This document shows positions 26,981 to 36,425 of a stretch of DNA of 64,000 nt, in pieces; within the stretch, counting starts at the first letter, position 1, and each line of letters starts with the position of its first letter. The DNA is taken from the NCBI GenBank assembly GCA_963834135.1, contig CAWIAN010000010.1, positions 496,001 to 560,000 on the forward strand, given 5' to 3'. The notes under the pieces are model-generated. The model saw only the letters and a program-made list of their open reading frames with translations. It ran no database searches and had not been told where the DNA came from. The DNA comes from Bog-257 sp963834135. GTDB taxonomy: Bacteria > Acidobacteriota > Terriglobia > Terriglobales > Acidobacteriaceae. Position numbers and translations under genes: made by a program.

Positions 26981-27760
26981 TCAGCCTTTCTTGGGCTTGC
27001 GCATCCTCACCAGCTTGCGCGTTCCCAGCCCGTCGAATTCAGGAGGTGGCTCATTGAAGCGCTTCCAGAAGCTCGGATCTTTCATCAGGTCGACGCAGAT
27101 CGGTAGATGTCCGTCATGCGAGAAAATCACACCGCCCGGGACGAGCTTGGGATAGATGTAGTTGAGGCAGGTTTCCAGCGAGTCGCGCAGATCGACATCG
27201 ACAAACGCCACGACGACAGGATCTTTCAGACTCGGCATAGTTTGATCGAACCAGCCGCGAACGAACTCGCAGACTTCGAGCGCGCCATAGTTGCCGACGT
27301 TTTTCTTCACCTCGTCGAGCGCGCCGGTGTATTCACCTTTATTGAAGCGATCTTTCTCAGCTTCGTCTATGTCGGGCAAGCCTTCGAATGAGTCGTAGAC
27401 CAGGAGCTTGCGCCCGATTAACTTCGTCGCCAGGCTCAGCTTTGCGGTACTGCCGCCTTTGAAGCAGCCGGCCTCGAGCACGACACCATGAGTTGAAGAG
27501 GGCACGCGCAGTATCTCGCTGACGATAGCTACGGCTTCGGCATGCGTATGCGCACAGCGGAGAGCTTTGTGCGCGACCTCCATCTGGTCGGCCAATTGTT
27601 TGCGTATGGCACGGGAGAATGGCATGCGGGGATCGTAACGGAGCACGTCCAGCGGAACGCTGCGCTCTTCGTCGACAAAGTAGTAATGAAACTTGCGCTT
27701 GGCGTCCAACACAGACTTGGGTACCAGGGGCCGAATTGTGTCCTTCAGACTTGTGCTCAT
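26981..27760 (-). CDS. TylF/MycF-type O-methyltransferase family protein
   Basis: A 259-residue protein of the macrocin-O-methyltransferase (TylF) family. The SAM-binding motif is VVLEAGCFKGGSTAKLS. The family core YDSFEGLPD and the metal/substrate region FVDVDLRDSLETCLNYIYPKLVPGGVIFSHDGH are present. In this genomic position, 54 bases upstream of galE, it more likely modifies a sugar than a macrolide. Substrate unknown. Confidence 0.8.
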   Translation of the reverse strand: MSTSLKDTIRPLVPKSVLDAKRKFHYYFVDEERSVPLDVLRYDPRMPFSRAIRKQLADQMEVAHKALRCAHTHAEAVAIVSEILRVPSSTHGVVLEAGCFKGGSTAKLSLATKLIGRKLLVYDSFEGLPDIDEAEKDRFNKGEYTGALDEVKKNVGNYGALEVCEFVRGWFDQTMPSLKDPVVVAFVDVDLRDSLETCLNYIYPKLVPGGVIFSHDGHLPICVDLMKDPSFWKRFNEPPPEFDGLGTRKLVRMRKPKKG

Positions 27761-28061
27761 GTGTTCGTGACCAGATGGAGAGGAGGATTGCGTTGCCTAT
27801 TTTACACTGCCGGATTTGGCTAGTTCGGCGAGTGGCACCGCCAACGCGACTCGAGCGGTTGGCTGGACTTTCTCGAGGCTGACGCCCCTGAGGCACATGG
27901 GTCGCCCCCAAGGGCTCTATGTAAACAATGGGCCGTTTTCGGCACGAGTAAACTCGTGCCTGATAGAAGCTCGCGTGACAAAAGTTTTCCAGCAGCCTGT
28001 AACGTCGTGCGCTGATGCAAGGCCGATGACCAACTATCCCGTTGCCAACGAGCGATTATCT
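27761..28061. other. Intergenic region with a 20-bp palindrome
   Basis: About 300 bases with no supported gene. GGCACGAGT at 27941-27949 and ACTCGTGCC at 27952-27960 form a perfect hairpin with a 2-base loop. It may terminate the flippase transcript that ends at 28062. Confidence 0.5.
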
Positions 28062-29588
28062 CTACGTCGTCGCGCCCTTCAGCTTGCCTAACGCCCCACG
28101 CATGAGCGCGAGAAGTCGTTCGCGGGAGAGCAACTCCCATCCAGGCAGGCGCAAGACGTACATCGCGGGCAGATAAATTGCAGCCGTGACGATTCCGGCG
28201 ACCAGGATTCTCGGTATCAGCAGATTGGGATTGATGAGATTGCGGACGAAGTAAGCTGCGACGCCGGCGACGAGCGAGACGCCAGCCACTTTGAACAGGT
28301 CATGATAGAGCCGTATATCGCTCCACTCCGCGTCGACGGTCCGGGCGGCCTTGAAGAAGATAATGACGCGCTCCAGATACTGGGCGCCCACGGCGGCGAC
28401 AGCCGCGCCAAACATGCCCTTCCAATGAATCACCGGCAGCAGCACGCAGAACAAGAGAGCGAAGACTGCCAGGCGCACACCGAGCAGAAAATTGCGCAGC
28501 TCTTTGTAGGCGCGGACGATGGGGTCCATCAGCAGCGCCCACAATGGCAACAAAAGAATGCTGACCAGAAAGATGCTGCCGCTCTGCCGATAAGTTTGCG
28601 TGTAGAAAAGGACGATCAGGTCTTTGCCGCCCACCATCAGCATGGCGAAGAGTGGAAACTCGATGGCCGCCACACGGCTGCTGGCCGAGGCGGTCACCTC
28701 GCGAATCTCTTTCTTACGATTTTCCTTCTGCAGCGTGCTGATGCGTACGATCATCACCGAGACGATCGATTCCAGCGCCAGCGTCAGCAGCGGCACATCG
28801 ACCCAGCCTACGGCGTAGATGGCGTAGTCCTTCGGACCGAGCGTGGCGCTGACGAAATAGTTGTCGAGATCTTTCTGGATCACCCACAGCATGCCGAAGG
28901 CGCCGTACGGTAGGGCGTAGGCCAGCTGCTCCTTGAAGAAGTCCCAATCGAAGTGCCGCCAGAAGCGCGGGAAGCGTTCGTCGAGATACCAGACGAGCAG
29001 GATGATCGACAACAACTGGGCGACCATCGCGGCGATCACGATGCTCTTGACCGAGCGGAACATCACCGCGGCTGCGCCGATCATAAGGGCGCGCGCCACC
29101 TGGCTGCCCACGATGAAAAGCGTGGAATACTTCACGTCCTGCATGGCGGTGGGGATTTGCTGCACCAGGCTTGAGGTGAGCGTAACCAGCACCAGAAATC
29201 CCAGCAGGACGGCGAGCGGTTCGAGCTGATTGGTGCGGAATAGCTTTTGCAGGATCTGGGGATAGGCGAGGATGACGGCCAGCGGTATCCAGCCGGCGAC
29301 GAAGTTGTAAACCAGGATGTTGAGCGCGATCTGGCCGCCGCGCTCAGGATGTCGCGGCATGAAGTAGAAGGCGCTCATGCCGACGCCGAAGGTTGCGATG
29401 TTGGTGGCCGTCGAAACGAAGAGAAAAGCTTCTTTGAAGACGCCGTATTCGGTCTGCGCCATCAGGCGCACCAGCAGGATCGGGAGGCCGATGTTCAGGA
29501 CAGCGGCAATCCCCTTCGACGCAGTCAGCCAGAAGGCCTGCACCGCCAGGCGAGGATGTTGTTTGGTGGTGGTTGGGGTGGCCGACAT
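28062..29588 (-). CDS. Polysaccharide flippase (Wzx/MATE-like)
   Basis: A protein of about 508 residues with 12-14 membrane helices of the polysaccharide-export (Wzx, MviN-like) superfamily, starting with KGIAAVLNIGLPILLVRLMAQTEYGVFK, the family N-terminus. Such proteins flip lipid-linked sugars across the inner membrane. ATG 29586-29588 is used; GTG 29600 is an alternative four residues earlier. No strong ribosome site is visible for either. It sits next to a TylF methyltransferase and galE, fitting an exopolysaccharide or O-antigen role. Confidence 0.85.
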   Translation of the reverse strand: MSATPTTTKQHPRLAVQAFWLTASKGIAAVLNIGLPILLVRLMAQTEYGVFKEAFLFVSTATNIATFGVGMSAFYFMPRHPERGGQIALNILVYNFVAGWIPLAVILAYPQILQKLFRTNQLEPLAVLLGFLVLVTLTSSLVQQIPTAMQDVKYSTLFIVGSQVARALMIGAAAVMFRSVKSIVIAAMVAQLLSIILLVWYLDERFPRFWRHFDWDFFKEQLAYALPYGAFGMLWVIQKDLDNYFVSATLGPKDYAIYAVGWVDVPLLTLALESIVSVMIVRISTLQKENRKKEIREVTASASSRVAAIEFPLFAMLMVGGKDLIVLFYTQTYRQSGSIFLVSILLLPLWALLMDPIVRAYKELRNFLLGVRLAVFALLFCVLLPVIHWKGMFGAAVAAVGAQYLERVIIFFKAARTVDAEWSDIRLYHDLFKVAGVSLVAGVAAYFVRNLINPNLLIPRILVAGIVTAAIYLPAMYVLRLPGWELLSRERLLALMRGALGKLKGATT

Positions 29589-29672
29589 CGCTTCAGACAC
29601 GATAGCTGGAACAGCCAGCTAAGTCGAGAGCAGCCGAGGTGCGCGTAGCTATAGATCGCTGCCAGTATAGCG

Positions 29673-29722
29673 GTCTTTCGACTGCGTTCGTCGGCTGCGC
29701 CTCATCAGTCCGCTCAGGATGA
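29673..29722. repeat. Inverted copy of the GTCATCC intergenic repeat
   Basis: Reading the minus strand from 29722 gives GTCATCCTGAGCGGACTGATG and ends near GCAGTCGAAAGA. It is the same family as the copies around sufC and lies between the flippase and the phospholipase-like gene. Confidence 0.65.
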
Positions 29723-29745
29723 CAACTACAGAACGGACCGAGAGC

Positions 29746-30741
29746 TCACTTCCCCGCCTCTGCGTCGAGCGCCAAATCCTCGGCTACGTTGTCGTCTGAG
29801 TCTTCCAGCTCCGCCATCAGGCCGTCGTCGGTCAGATCCAGCGGGCGCGAATTCTTCCAGTCGCGATGGACCACGGTGTGCAAACGGTCCATGACCTCCT
29901 GATCGCGAACTTCGATGGCCAACTCGCGGCGGCTGTCGAAGCTTCCGGGAGCGAGGTTGATGGAGCCGATGATGGCACGCACGCCGTCGGCGAAGAGCAG
30001 TTTGGCGTGCAACTTCAGCCCTTTCAGCTTGTGCACCTTGATGCCAACATCGTCCATGATTCGCATGCCGCCGACCGCTTCCACCAGCTTCTGCTTCTTT
30101 AGCTTGTGCGGAGGCCGGGCCAGCACGTGCACCTTCACCCCGCGTTCTTTCGCGCGCACCAGCCGCTCGATGATGACGGGATCCTGATAGCGCTCGTTCT
30201 CTACCCACAACGAATGTTTAGCCTCGTCGATAAACTGGCCGATTCGCTGGCGGCCATTGCCGATGCACCAGATCATGTGGGAATGCGGCCCCGGATTAAA
30301 AGCCTGCCTCTCCCAGTCGGCGTCGAAGCATTCCGTCACCTCGCAAACCTCGTGCGTATGCGCGGTGGCGACCGCGTAGTCTCGGGTCTCGGTGAGGTTT
30401 TTCGTCTCCCAGTTCAGCGACTGAATGAACGCGGTGTGATCGTCGACCACCATTGACTTCTCGTGCGTTACTTCGAAGGCGGGATTGCTGTCGATCACGT
30501 CGATGCCTGCGTCGGTAAGCACCGTCCGCGTCTGATCGTTTTCTTTCTCGCCACTGCGCCGCGCCGGATTCAGCATGATCCGGACCTTCACGCCACGACG
30601 CTGGGCGGAGATCACCGCGTGCAATAGCTGAGGATCGGAGAACAAAAACATCTTGATGCGCAACGATTTCTTGGCATGATTGACCGCGTCGAGGATCGGA
30701 CGGGCAGAATCGTCGGGTAGAACAACGAGGTAACGCGACAT
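29746..30741 (-). CDS. Phospholipase D-like protein (cardiolipin synthase-type)
   Basis: A 331-residue protein with two HKD motifs: His93, Lys95 and Asp100 (THEKSMVVD), and His245, Lys247 and Asp252 (LHAKLLFADG), each followed by the serine/asparagine-containing loop (SLNWE; GSINLAPGS). The pair forms one active site. The family includes cardiolipin synthases and nucleases. No membrane segment is obvious, so soluble phosphodiester-cleaving or transfer activity is likely. The C-terminal 25 residues are acidic (ELEDSDDNVAEDLALDAE). Same strand as the ABC exporter that precedes it by 67 bases. Confidence 0.85.
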   Translation of the reverse strand: MSRYLVVLPDDSARPILDAVNHAKKSLRIKMFLFSDPQLLHAVISAQRRGVKVRIMLNPARRSGEKENDQTRTVLTDAGIDVIDSNPAFEVTHEKSMVVDDHTAFIQSLNWETKNLTETRDYAVATAHTHEVCEVTECFDADWERQAFNPGPHSHMIWCIGNGRQRIGQFIDEAKHSLWVENERYQDPVIIERLVRAKERGVKVHVLARPPHKLKKQKLVEAVGGMRIMDDVGIKVHKLKGLKLHAKLLFADGVRAIIGSINLAPGSFDSRRELAIEVRDQEVMDRLHTVVHRDWKNSRPLDLTDDGLMAELEDSDDNVAEDLALDAEAGK

Positions 30742-30808
30742 AAGGACCCCTTACGAACCTACGGTGGCGCTTCGGACTCACCCCTGAGGCAATTGAGCTT
30801 GCTAATGA

Positions 30809-32593
30809 TCAGGCTTTCGTCGCGGCAGAGTCAAACTGGGCGTGGTGCAGCCCGGCGTAGATTCCGTTGAGCGCCATCAGCTCGTCATGATTGCCGCTTT
30901 CGGCGACTACGCCGCCGCTGATCACGATGATCTTATTGGCATCGCGTATAGTGGCCAGCCGATGCGCGATGGTGATGACGGTACGTCCCTTCATCAGTCG
31001 TTCCAGGGCTTCGATTACCAGCTTTTCGGACTCGCTGTCGAGGGCGGCTGTCGGCTCGTCGAGCAGCAGAATAGGGCTGTTGCGCACCATGACACGTGCG
31101 ATGCCGATGCGCTGGCGCTGACCGCCGGAGAGAGTCGAGCCTCGTTCACCGACCATGGTGTCGTAGCCCTTCGGCATCTTGGAGATGAACTCGTCGGCAT
31201 TCGCCAGCCGCGCTGCGTCAACTATTTCTTCGCGCGTGGCGTTTGGCCGGCCGAAGGCAATGTTCTCCAGAATCGAGCCGCGAAAGAGCACGGTGTCTTG
31301 CAGAACGTATCCGATCTGTTCGCGCAACGGGTTCACCGCATAGTCGCGCACATCGCGTCCATCGATCTTCACCGATCCGCCGGTTGGATCGTAGAAGCGT
31401 GGGATCAGGCTCACGATGGTCGACTTGCCGCTGCCCGTCGGTCCGACAACACCAACCATCTGCCCGGGCTCGATATGAAAGCAGACATCCTTGAGAACCG
31501 GTGTGTCGGGGTTATAGCCGAAGGCCACATGCTCGAAGCTGATCTCACCTTTGAGAAAGCGCGGCTCGAAGGCGTCATCGCGTTCGGGGAGAATAGTGTC
31601 GGTGTCGAGGATGGCGCGCACTCGATCGACGCCTACGGCAGCCTGGGCGATTGCGTTCGTGGTGGTCGCCAAGTCCTTTACCGGCTTAAAGAACTTGTTG
31701 AGGTACGACAGGTAAACCGTTAGTGCGCCAACAGTCATAACGTCGCGCAGGATCAGCGACGCCCCCCGCCACAGAACGATCGCCGTACACACGGCCGTAG
31801 TGATGGTGACGATCGGCGACAGCAGAGACTTCACCTTGCGCGCCTTCAGGGCAGCATTCACGGTGGCGTGACTGACTTCGGCCAGCGCCTCCTGCTCCAT
31901 GTCCTGACGGCCAAACGCCTCGATCACCTGCATCGACTCCAGTCCCTGCTGGACTACGGCGACGATCTCGGATTCTTCTTTGCGGACCTGGTGCGTGGCC
32001 TTCTTTACCGCCTTCTTGAAGCGCGAGATGAAGAAGAGCATGAACGGCGTGACCGCCACGGCGATCATGGTGAAATCCCAGTTCAGCCAAAACATCAGGC
32101 CGAGCATCGACACGATGGTCAGCATGTCGATGAGGATGTCGAGCGTCGAAGACGAGGCGAAGTCCTGGATGGTCTCGATGTCGGTGGTGATGGTGCTGAG
32201 CAGCGTGCCGGTCTGATGCGTGTTGTAGTACCCCAGCGAGAGCCGTTGGAGATGATGATAGGTACGCATGCGGAGGTCGTGCGCCACCCACTGACCGACG
32301 CTCTCGGTGTAATAGTTGTCGATGTAGCTGGCCATGGCGCCGATCAGGGCAATGACGACAAAGGCGAGCGCGGCGAGGCCCGCGACCTGCAATTTGTGGC
32401 CGCCGTCCAACAAGGGCCGCACCAGTTCGTCCAGACCGCTGGGCAGTTTGTGATGGTCGATGACATTGTCGATGATGATCTTGAGCGGCCAGGGATTGGC
32501 CAGGCTCATGGCCGTTTCCACCAGCATGGCCGCCAGAATGATCAGGAGCTTCCCGCGATAGGGACGAATTAACTCACGGATGAGGCGGAACAT
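30809..32593 (-). CDS. ABC transporter, fused membrane and ATP-binding domains
   Basis: A 594-residue half-transporter of the MsbA type. The first about 330 residues contain six membrane helices (ABC_membrane). The last 240 contain Walker A GPTGSGKST, the Q-loop, LSGGQRQRIGIA, Walker B ILLLDEPTAALD and the switch histidine IAHRLATI. Start ATG 32591-32593 with GGAGCTTCCC upstream. It exports lipids, drugs or polysaccharide precursors; the substrate cannot be told from the sequence. The neighbouring phospholipase D gene may be co-transcribed. Confidence 0.92.
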   Translation of the reverse strand: MFRLIRELIRPYRGKLLIILAAMLVETAMSLANPWPLKIIIDNVIDHHKLPSGLDELVRPLLDGGHKLQVAGLAALAFVVIALIGAMASYIDNYYTESVGQWVAHDLRMRTYHHLQRLSLGYYNTHQTGTLLSTITTDIETIQDFASSSTLDILIDMLTIVSMLGLMFWLNWDFTMIAVAVTPFMLFFISRFKKAVKKATHQVRKEESEIVAVVQQGLESMQVIEAFGRQDMEQEALAEVSHATVNAALKARKVKSLLSPIVTITTAVCTAIVLWRGASLILRDVMTVGALTVYLSYLNKFFKPVKDLATTTNAIAQAAVGVDRVRAILDTDTILPERDDAFEPRFLKGEISFEHVAFGYNPDTPVLKDVCFHIEPGQMVGVVGPTGSGKSTIVSLIPRFYDPTGGSVKIDGRDVRDYAVNPLREQIGYVLQDTVLFRGSILENIAFGRPNATREEIVDAARLANADEFISKMPKGYDTMVGERGSTLSGGQRQRIGIARVMVRNSPILLLDEPTAALDSESEKLVIEALERLMKGRTVITIAHRLATIRDANKIIVISGGVVAESGNHDELMALNGIYAGLHHAQFDSAATKA

Positions 32594-32759
32594 GCGGGAA
32601 GCTCCTTGGGCATTGATCGAGAGGTTGGCATCTGCTGTTTCTGCATTTTCGCCCGAAAGTCAAAGTTTGCAAACAGGTAAATCCGGACCGGCGCGCTCCA
32701 AAAAAGCGGCGAAAACTTTTCCTTTCAAAGCCTCTCGTGTACGAGTTTTTCGACGTTTC

Positions 32760-33923
32760 TCAGAACAGCCGTCCGATTCTGAAGAAGAACTTATGGTGCC
32801 CTGTATCGCCGTAGGCATAGGCTGCTTCGACGGGACCAAAGATCGTATTAACCACTAAGCCCGCCGCGGCGTCTGTCGGGAAGCCGGATGCTTGATTGAC
32901 TTGGGGAGGCTGATCGTACACCTGCGCCGCTTCATAGAGCCCGAGGAAATAAACGCCGCTGCCCAACAAAGGAGGCAGCTTGGCCAATTGCCGAATGTAT
33001 CCCACCTGGAAGAGAAAATATTGGTTCATCAGCAATTCGTTCGTGCCGTAAGCGACCAGCGCTTGCGATCCGCCTAAAGAGAATTGCGGCAGGCCGGTTC
33101 CGTAATTGAGGGTCGAACCCGCGAAGGCGCTCAAGAACACCGACGAAGGCTCGCTGATCCGGAAAAAGTTCCGCGAAGCGATTTGCAGCGAGGGAAATTG
33201 ATTCGGTGCCTCCGGACTTGCGTTCGCCCAAAGAAATGTTGCGTCAAGAGCCTGTCCGGACCGAGGGATGACCGCGTTGTCGAGACGATCCAACCTGTAT
33301 TGCACCCGGGTCTCGCCGTAACCACCGGAGAACGATCTGAGCTGGTCGGGATTCCCGATCTGCAGACCAAACTTCTGCCAGCCACCCTCATATCCGACTC
33401 GTAACTCACCTGTGTTTCCAAACTGATAGCCCACATCCACTCCGCCCCCGCCTTCATCGCGCCGGTAGGTGGAGGTCAGTTTGTTGTCGCTATAGAGGTA
33501 AAACGGATCATCGCTGATGAATGCTCGCGGCGCCACAAACCAATGGGTCGTCGGAGTAAACGGATGGTAGTACTCCGATTTCAAACCATATTCTGAGAAC
33601 AGGATGAAATCGTTGCGCCATTCCGAGCGGAAGCCTCCTATATCAAGAAAGGTGACGCGCGCCCCCAGGTTGAAGGTGACGTTATTCAAACTCGCCCCAT
33701 CAACCAGAATCAGCGGCCGCACAATCGGCGGGCCGTAGGCATTTTCTTCCGTCTTAATCAGGAGGCCTTGCTGGCCATTTCGATCCACCATCTCGTAGTT
33801 CAGGGTTGAGAATCTCCCCATCCCCTTCAGGTGCATGATCTCCTGATCCAGTTCGGTGTAATCAACCGGCTTGCCGACAACTGGCGCGAATTCCCTGTTG
33901 AACACGCGCCGAAAGCTGCCCAT
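32760..33923 (-). CDS. POTRA plus outer-membrane beta-barrel part of a patatin fusion (shifted frame)
   Basis: A 387-residue frame. The first about 70 residues (VFNREFAPVVGKPVDYTELDQEIMHLKGMGRF) look like a POTRA domain, and the remainder alternates short amphipathic strands ending in FFFRIGRLF, as in BamA/FhaC-like barrels. The proper start of the polypeptide lies upstream in the patatin frame: the two frames overlap by 62 bases, and the joined product (about 750 residues) has the patatin-POTRA-barrel layout of PlpD-like type Vd proteins. The ATG at 33921-33923 is therefore probably not a true start. The break is near 33920-33930, next to GGGG and GGG runs. Confidence 0.75.
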   Translation of the reverse strand: MGSFRRVFNREFAPVVGKPVDYTELDQEIMHLKGMGRFSTLNYEMVDRNGQQGLLIKTEENAYGPPIVRPLILVDGASLNNVTFNLGARVTFLDIGGFRSEWRNDFILFSEYGLKSEYYHPFTPTTHWFVAPRAFISDDPFYLYSDNKLTSTYRRDEGGGGVDVGYQFGNTGELRVGYEGGWQKFGLQIGNPDQLRSFSGGYGETRVQYRLDRLDNAVIPRSGQALDATFLWANASPEAPNQFPSLQIASRNFFRISEPSSVFLSAFAGSTLNYGTGLPQFSLGGSQALVAYGTNELLMNQYFLFQVGYIRQLAKLPPLLGSGVYFLGLYEAAQVYDQPPQVNQASGFPTDAAAGLVVNTIFGPVEAAYAYGDTGHHKFFFRIGRLF

Positions 33924-34992
33924 TTACCCCGTCTACGGCAACAAAGGTCGGGGTTGGAGCCGTTTTGATGCGACGTGCATCGCGCTGGGCGAGATACTGA
34001 TTCCAGGCGGCATCGTCCACCGCCAGGGGCAACAGAATTTTGGCCTTTGCCGCCGCCGCCTCGTAGCCCAGCTTGATAATTTCGTCCGCCTTATCGAAGT
34101 CCAGGGCGTTGTATTTCTGTAGCGGTACGGAAATCAGTAGGTCGGCACTCTCCATACTCTGGAGCTCGTTGGCCGAAATCATGACCGAAATGGATTGCCC
34201 AAGAACTCCAAACGAGGAGAGATTGGCGTTCGCAGGCAACGGTGCCTCCGCCAGATGGACCGCCAGGGTGATGTCGGCTCCCATTTTTTTGGCCACTTCG
34301 ACGGGAATGTTCTGCAACAATCCGCCGTCGGCATATATGGCGTCCTTGGTGCGCACGGGAGTGAAAATTCCCGGCAGCGACATGGTGGAGCGGAGGGCAA
34401 AGGACAAGGAACCGTCATGGAAGACCTTAGGTCTACCGCTCACCAGGTCGGTGGCCACGCAAGCGAAGGGGATGGGCAGGTCGTTAAAGCTCTTGATCTC
34501 TGAGTACGGCAGTGACACCTTATCGAGAATCAGGGAGACCTGTTGACCGGAGTTGAAGCCCTCGGGAAACTGTATCCCTTTGCGGATCCCAAACTCCATG
34601 TTATTGGGGTAAGCGCGCTCATCTTCCTTCCGGCGGTACGACAGGTCGTTAAACGGGGTCTGCCCCGCCATCACCTCATCCCAGTTGATGCTGTTCACTA
34701 CGTCGCGCAGTTCAACGGCATTCCGCCCAGTGGCGTATACCCCACCGACAAGTCCGCCCATACTCGTTCCAGCAACGTAGCTGATGGGAATGTGATGTTC
34801 CTCCAGCCAGGTGATGACTCCAACGTGCGCCAACCCAAGCGCTCCACCGCCCTGGAGGACGAGACCGATGGTGGGTCGGTTGCTAGCCGAAGTTGGTGCG
34901 GCCTGAGGATTCCCGGGCTGCGCGAAAAGTGTGCCGCATAAAAACTGCAAAATGAGGAGAATTACGAGATAGCTTCTGGAGCGAGGCAGCAT
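33862..34992 (-). CDS. Patatin-like phospholipase part of the same fusion (truncated by frameshift)
   Basis: A 376-residue frame from ATG 34990-34992 (AGAGGTG box, 8 bases away). Signal peptide: LVILLILQFLCGTLFAQ. A patatin domain follows with the oxyanion motif LQGGGALGLAHVGV, the nucleophile in GTSMGG and the Asp in YADGGLLQNIP, so the Ser-Asp dyad is complete. This phospholipase is then exposed by the barrel encoded downstream. The normal protein continues into the POTRA segment, but here the frame ends in unlikely residues (SARVQQGIRASCRQAG) after FVAVDGVNGQ. The two pieces should be read as one gene. Confidence 0.8.
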   Translation of the reverse strand: MLPRSRSYLVILLILQFLCGTLFAQPGNPQAAPTSASNRPTIGLVLQGGGALGLAHVGVITWLEEHHIPISYVAGTSMGGLVGGVYATGRNAVELRDVVNSINWDEVMAGQTPFNDLSYRRKEDERAYPNNMEFGIRKGIQFPEGFNSGQQVSLILDKVSLPYSEIKSFNDLPIPFACVATDLVSGRPKVFHDGSLSFALRSTMSLPGIFTPVRTKDAIYADGGLLQNIPVEVAKKMGADITLAVHLAEAPLPANANLSSFGVLGQSISVMISANELQSMESADLLISVPLQKYNALDFDKADEIIKLGYEAAAAKAKILLPLAVDDAAWNQYLAQRDARRIKTAPTPTFVAVDGVNGQLSARVQQGIRASCRQAG

Positions 34993-35171
34993 GGAGTTCA
35001 CCTCTTGCGTACGAACCTGAAAATTGCTAAACGCAAAATCGTTTCGACGGTTGCTGGCGAAGAGCGGCGATCCGGGCGAATCGCCGGCTCCCTGCGAAGC
35101 GGGCTTGTGCTTACCCCATGGGTTAACACGTCGCTAGCTACTCAATTACTGCCGGCGTCTTCGCCCGAGCC

Positions 35172-35726
35172 TTAGCCCTTCACCGGGTATTGCTTGAACA
35201 TCTTGGAAACGGCGTCGTTCACCTGACTGACCAGCTTCTCAGGGTTATGGGACAGGTTCTCCTGCGAGATACCGCGCCACACCAGCTTTTTGTTGGCCGC
35301 GTCAATCAGATCGACGACCATTTCTCCCTTGTGAATGGTGACTGAGGTCGCACCGAAATTTCCGTAGGTGATGGGACCTGAAAAACTCGGATCGAAGGGA
35401 GGAATACCACCCGTGGCGTTGTACAGAGGGTCGGTGGAGTTGTAGGACGTTTCCTGGTCGATCGAGCCGTAAACCTGAATGATCAGGCCCGGGTTCTCAT
35501 TGATGGTGACCTTTTGAAGGCCCCGCGCCTTGAGTTCTTGCTCGATCGCTCCCACCACATTGGCTGCGAGCATGGGATGCGCAACTGCACCATGCGGCGC
35601 CCATGCGAACGTCTTGAACTGGGTGAAGTTAGCCTGCTTGTCATAGGTGACGTGAATCTTCTGTCCCCACAAGGGACTCGCCACGCTAAGAAGCAGGGCC
35701 GCCGCAATAGCGCATTTGAATTTCAT
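35172..35726 (-). CDS. DUF4136-family exported protein
   Basis: A 184-residue exported protein. ATG 35724-35726 follows GGGGAGG, an excellent ribosome site. The signal peptide ends ASPLWG. The mature part is the DUF4136 pattern: VTYDKQANFTQFKTFAWAP at the N-terminus, a middle QELKARGLQKVTINENPGLIIQVYGS, and a closing KGEMVVDLIDAANKKLVWRGISQENL. Many members are lipoproteins, but no lipobox cysteine is present here. Function unknown. Confidence 0.8.
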   Translation of the reverse strand: MKFKCAIAAALLLSVASPLWGQKIHVTYDKQANFTQFKTFAWAPHGAVAHPMLAANVVGAIEQELKARGLQKVTINENPGLIIQVYGSIDQETSYNSTDPLYNATGGIPPFDPSFSGPITYGNFGATSVTIHKGEMVVDLIDAANKKLVWRGISQENLSHNPEKLVSQVNDAVSKMFKQYPVKG

Positions 35727-35894
35727 GAGTGCCTCCCCAATCCGAATTCCGCGATAGAGCCGCACAGCGAGCGTCCACTTCGCGATGGAGCACGAGACGC
35801 TACGTACGCTAATCGAACCCTCAGGATTGTGGAACTACCAACTTTGTTAGCCGAATGTGGAAAAGTTGCCAGAGGCTACGGAAGGTCAATGAGC

Positions 35895-36296
35895 CTAGGT
35901 CGGCAGGGATAACTCGGCTGAACTGAAGCGTCCGCCATCGCAGATGGTGTTGATCGCCTCAACCAGGTCGGAGCTGATACGCGACTTGAAAACGTACCCG
36001 GCGGCATCGAGTTCGAACGCCGCGCGCACAAAATCGATGTTTTCATGCACGGTGAGAAAGATCACTTTTGCCTTGTTTCCATTTGTTTTCAGCTGTCGAG
36101 CGACATCAAAACCCGTCATATCCGGCAATGAGATATCGAGAATGATGATATCCGGCTTGAGTTCGGCGACCTGCTGAAGCACCGATGTCCCGTTCGATAA
36201 GGCCGCGGCGACCACGTAGTCCGGCTGCAGCATGTCAGCCAGGGTCTCCAACACTTCCGGATTATCGTCCGCTAGAACGAGCCGTATGGAATGCAA
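35895..36296 (-). CDS. Stand-alone response-regulator receiver protein
   Basis: A 133-residue CheY-like receiver with no output domain. It starts MHSIRLVLADDNPEVLETLADMLQP; the phosphate-accepting Asp is in DIIILDISLPDMTG, the conserved Thr/Lys are in VIFLTVHE and VFKSRIS. It probably relays a signal through protein contact. A LuxR-type regulator lies upstream on the same strand, and a PAS histidine kinase lies at 40.5 kb on the same strand, giving a probable signalling group. Confidence 0.88.
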   Translation of the reverse strand: MHSIRLVLADDNPEVLETLADMLQPDYVVAAALSNGTSVLQQVAELKPDIIILDISLPDMTGFDVARQLKTNGNKAKVIFLTVHENIDFVRAAFELDAAGYVFKSRISSDLVEAINTICDGGRFSSAELSLPT

Positions 36297-36425
36297 GAGC
36301 CTACTCCGCTAGCAGCAGGATTCGCTAGACGCACGGGGTGGAATGCAAGTGAACCGTATCAACGGAGGCCGGGGCTGCCTACTGGCAAAACTACTATTTT
36401 CGGGACGTAAAAAACTAATGAAACC

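Noticed and set aside
30842..31723. A 293-codon frame opposite the ABC exporter
   Set aside because: Mirror of a well-conserved ABC domain; no start signals or protein features of its own.
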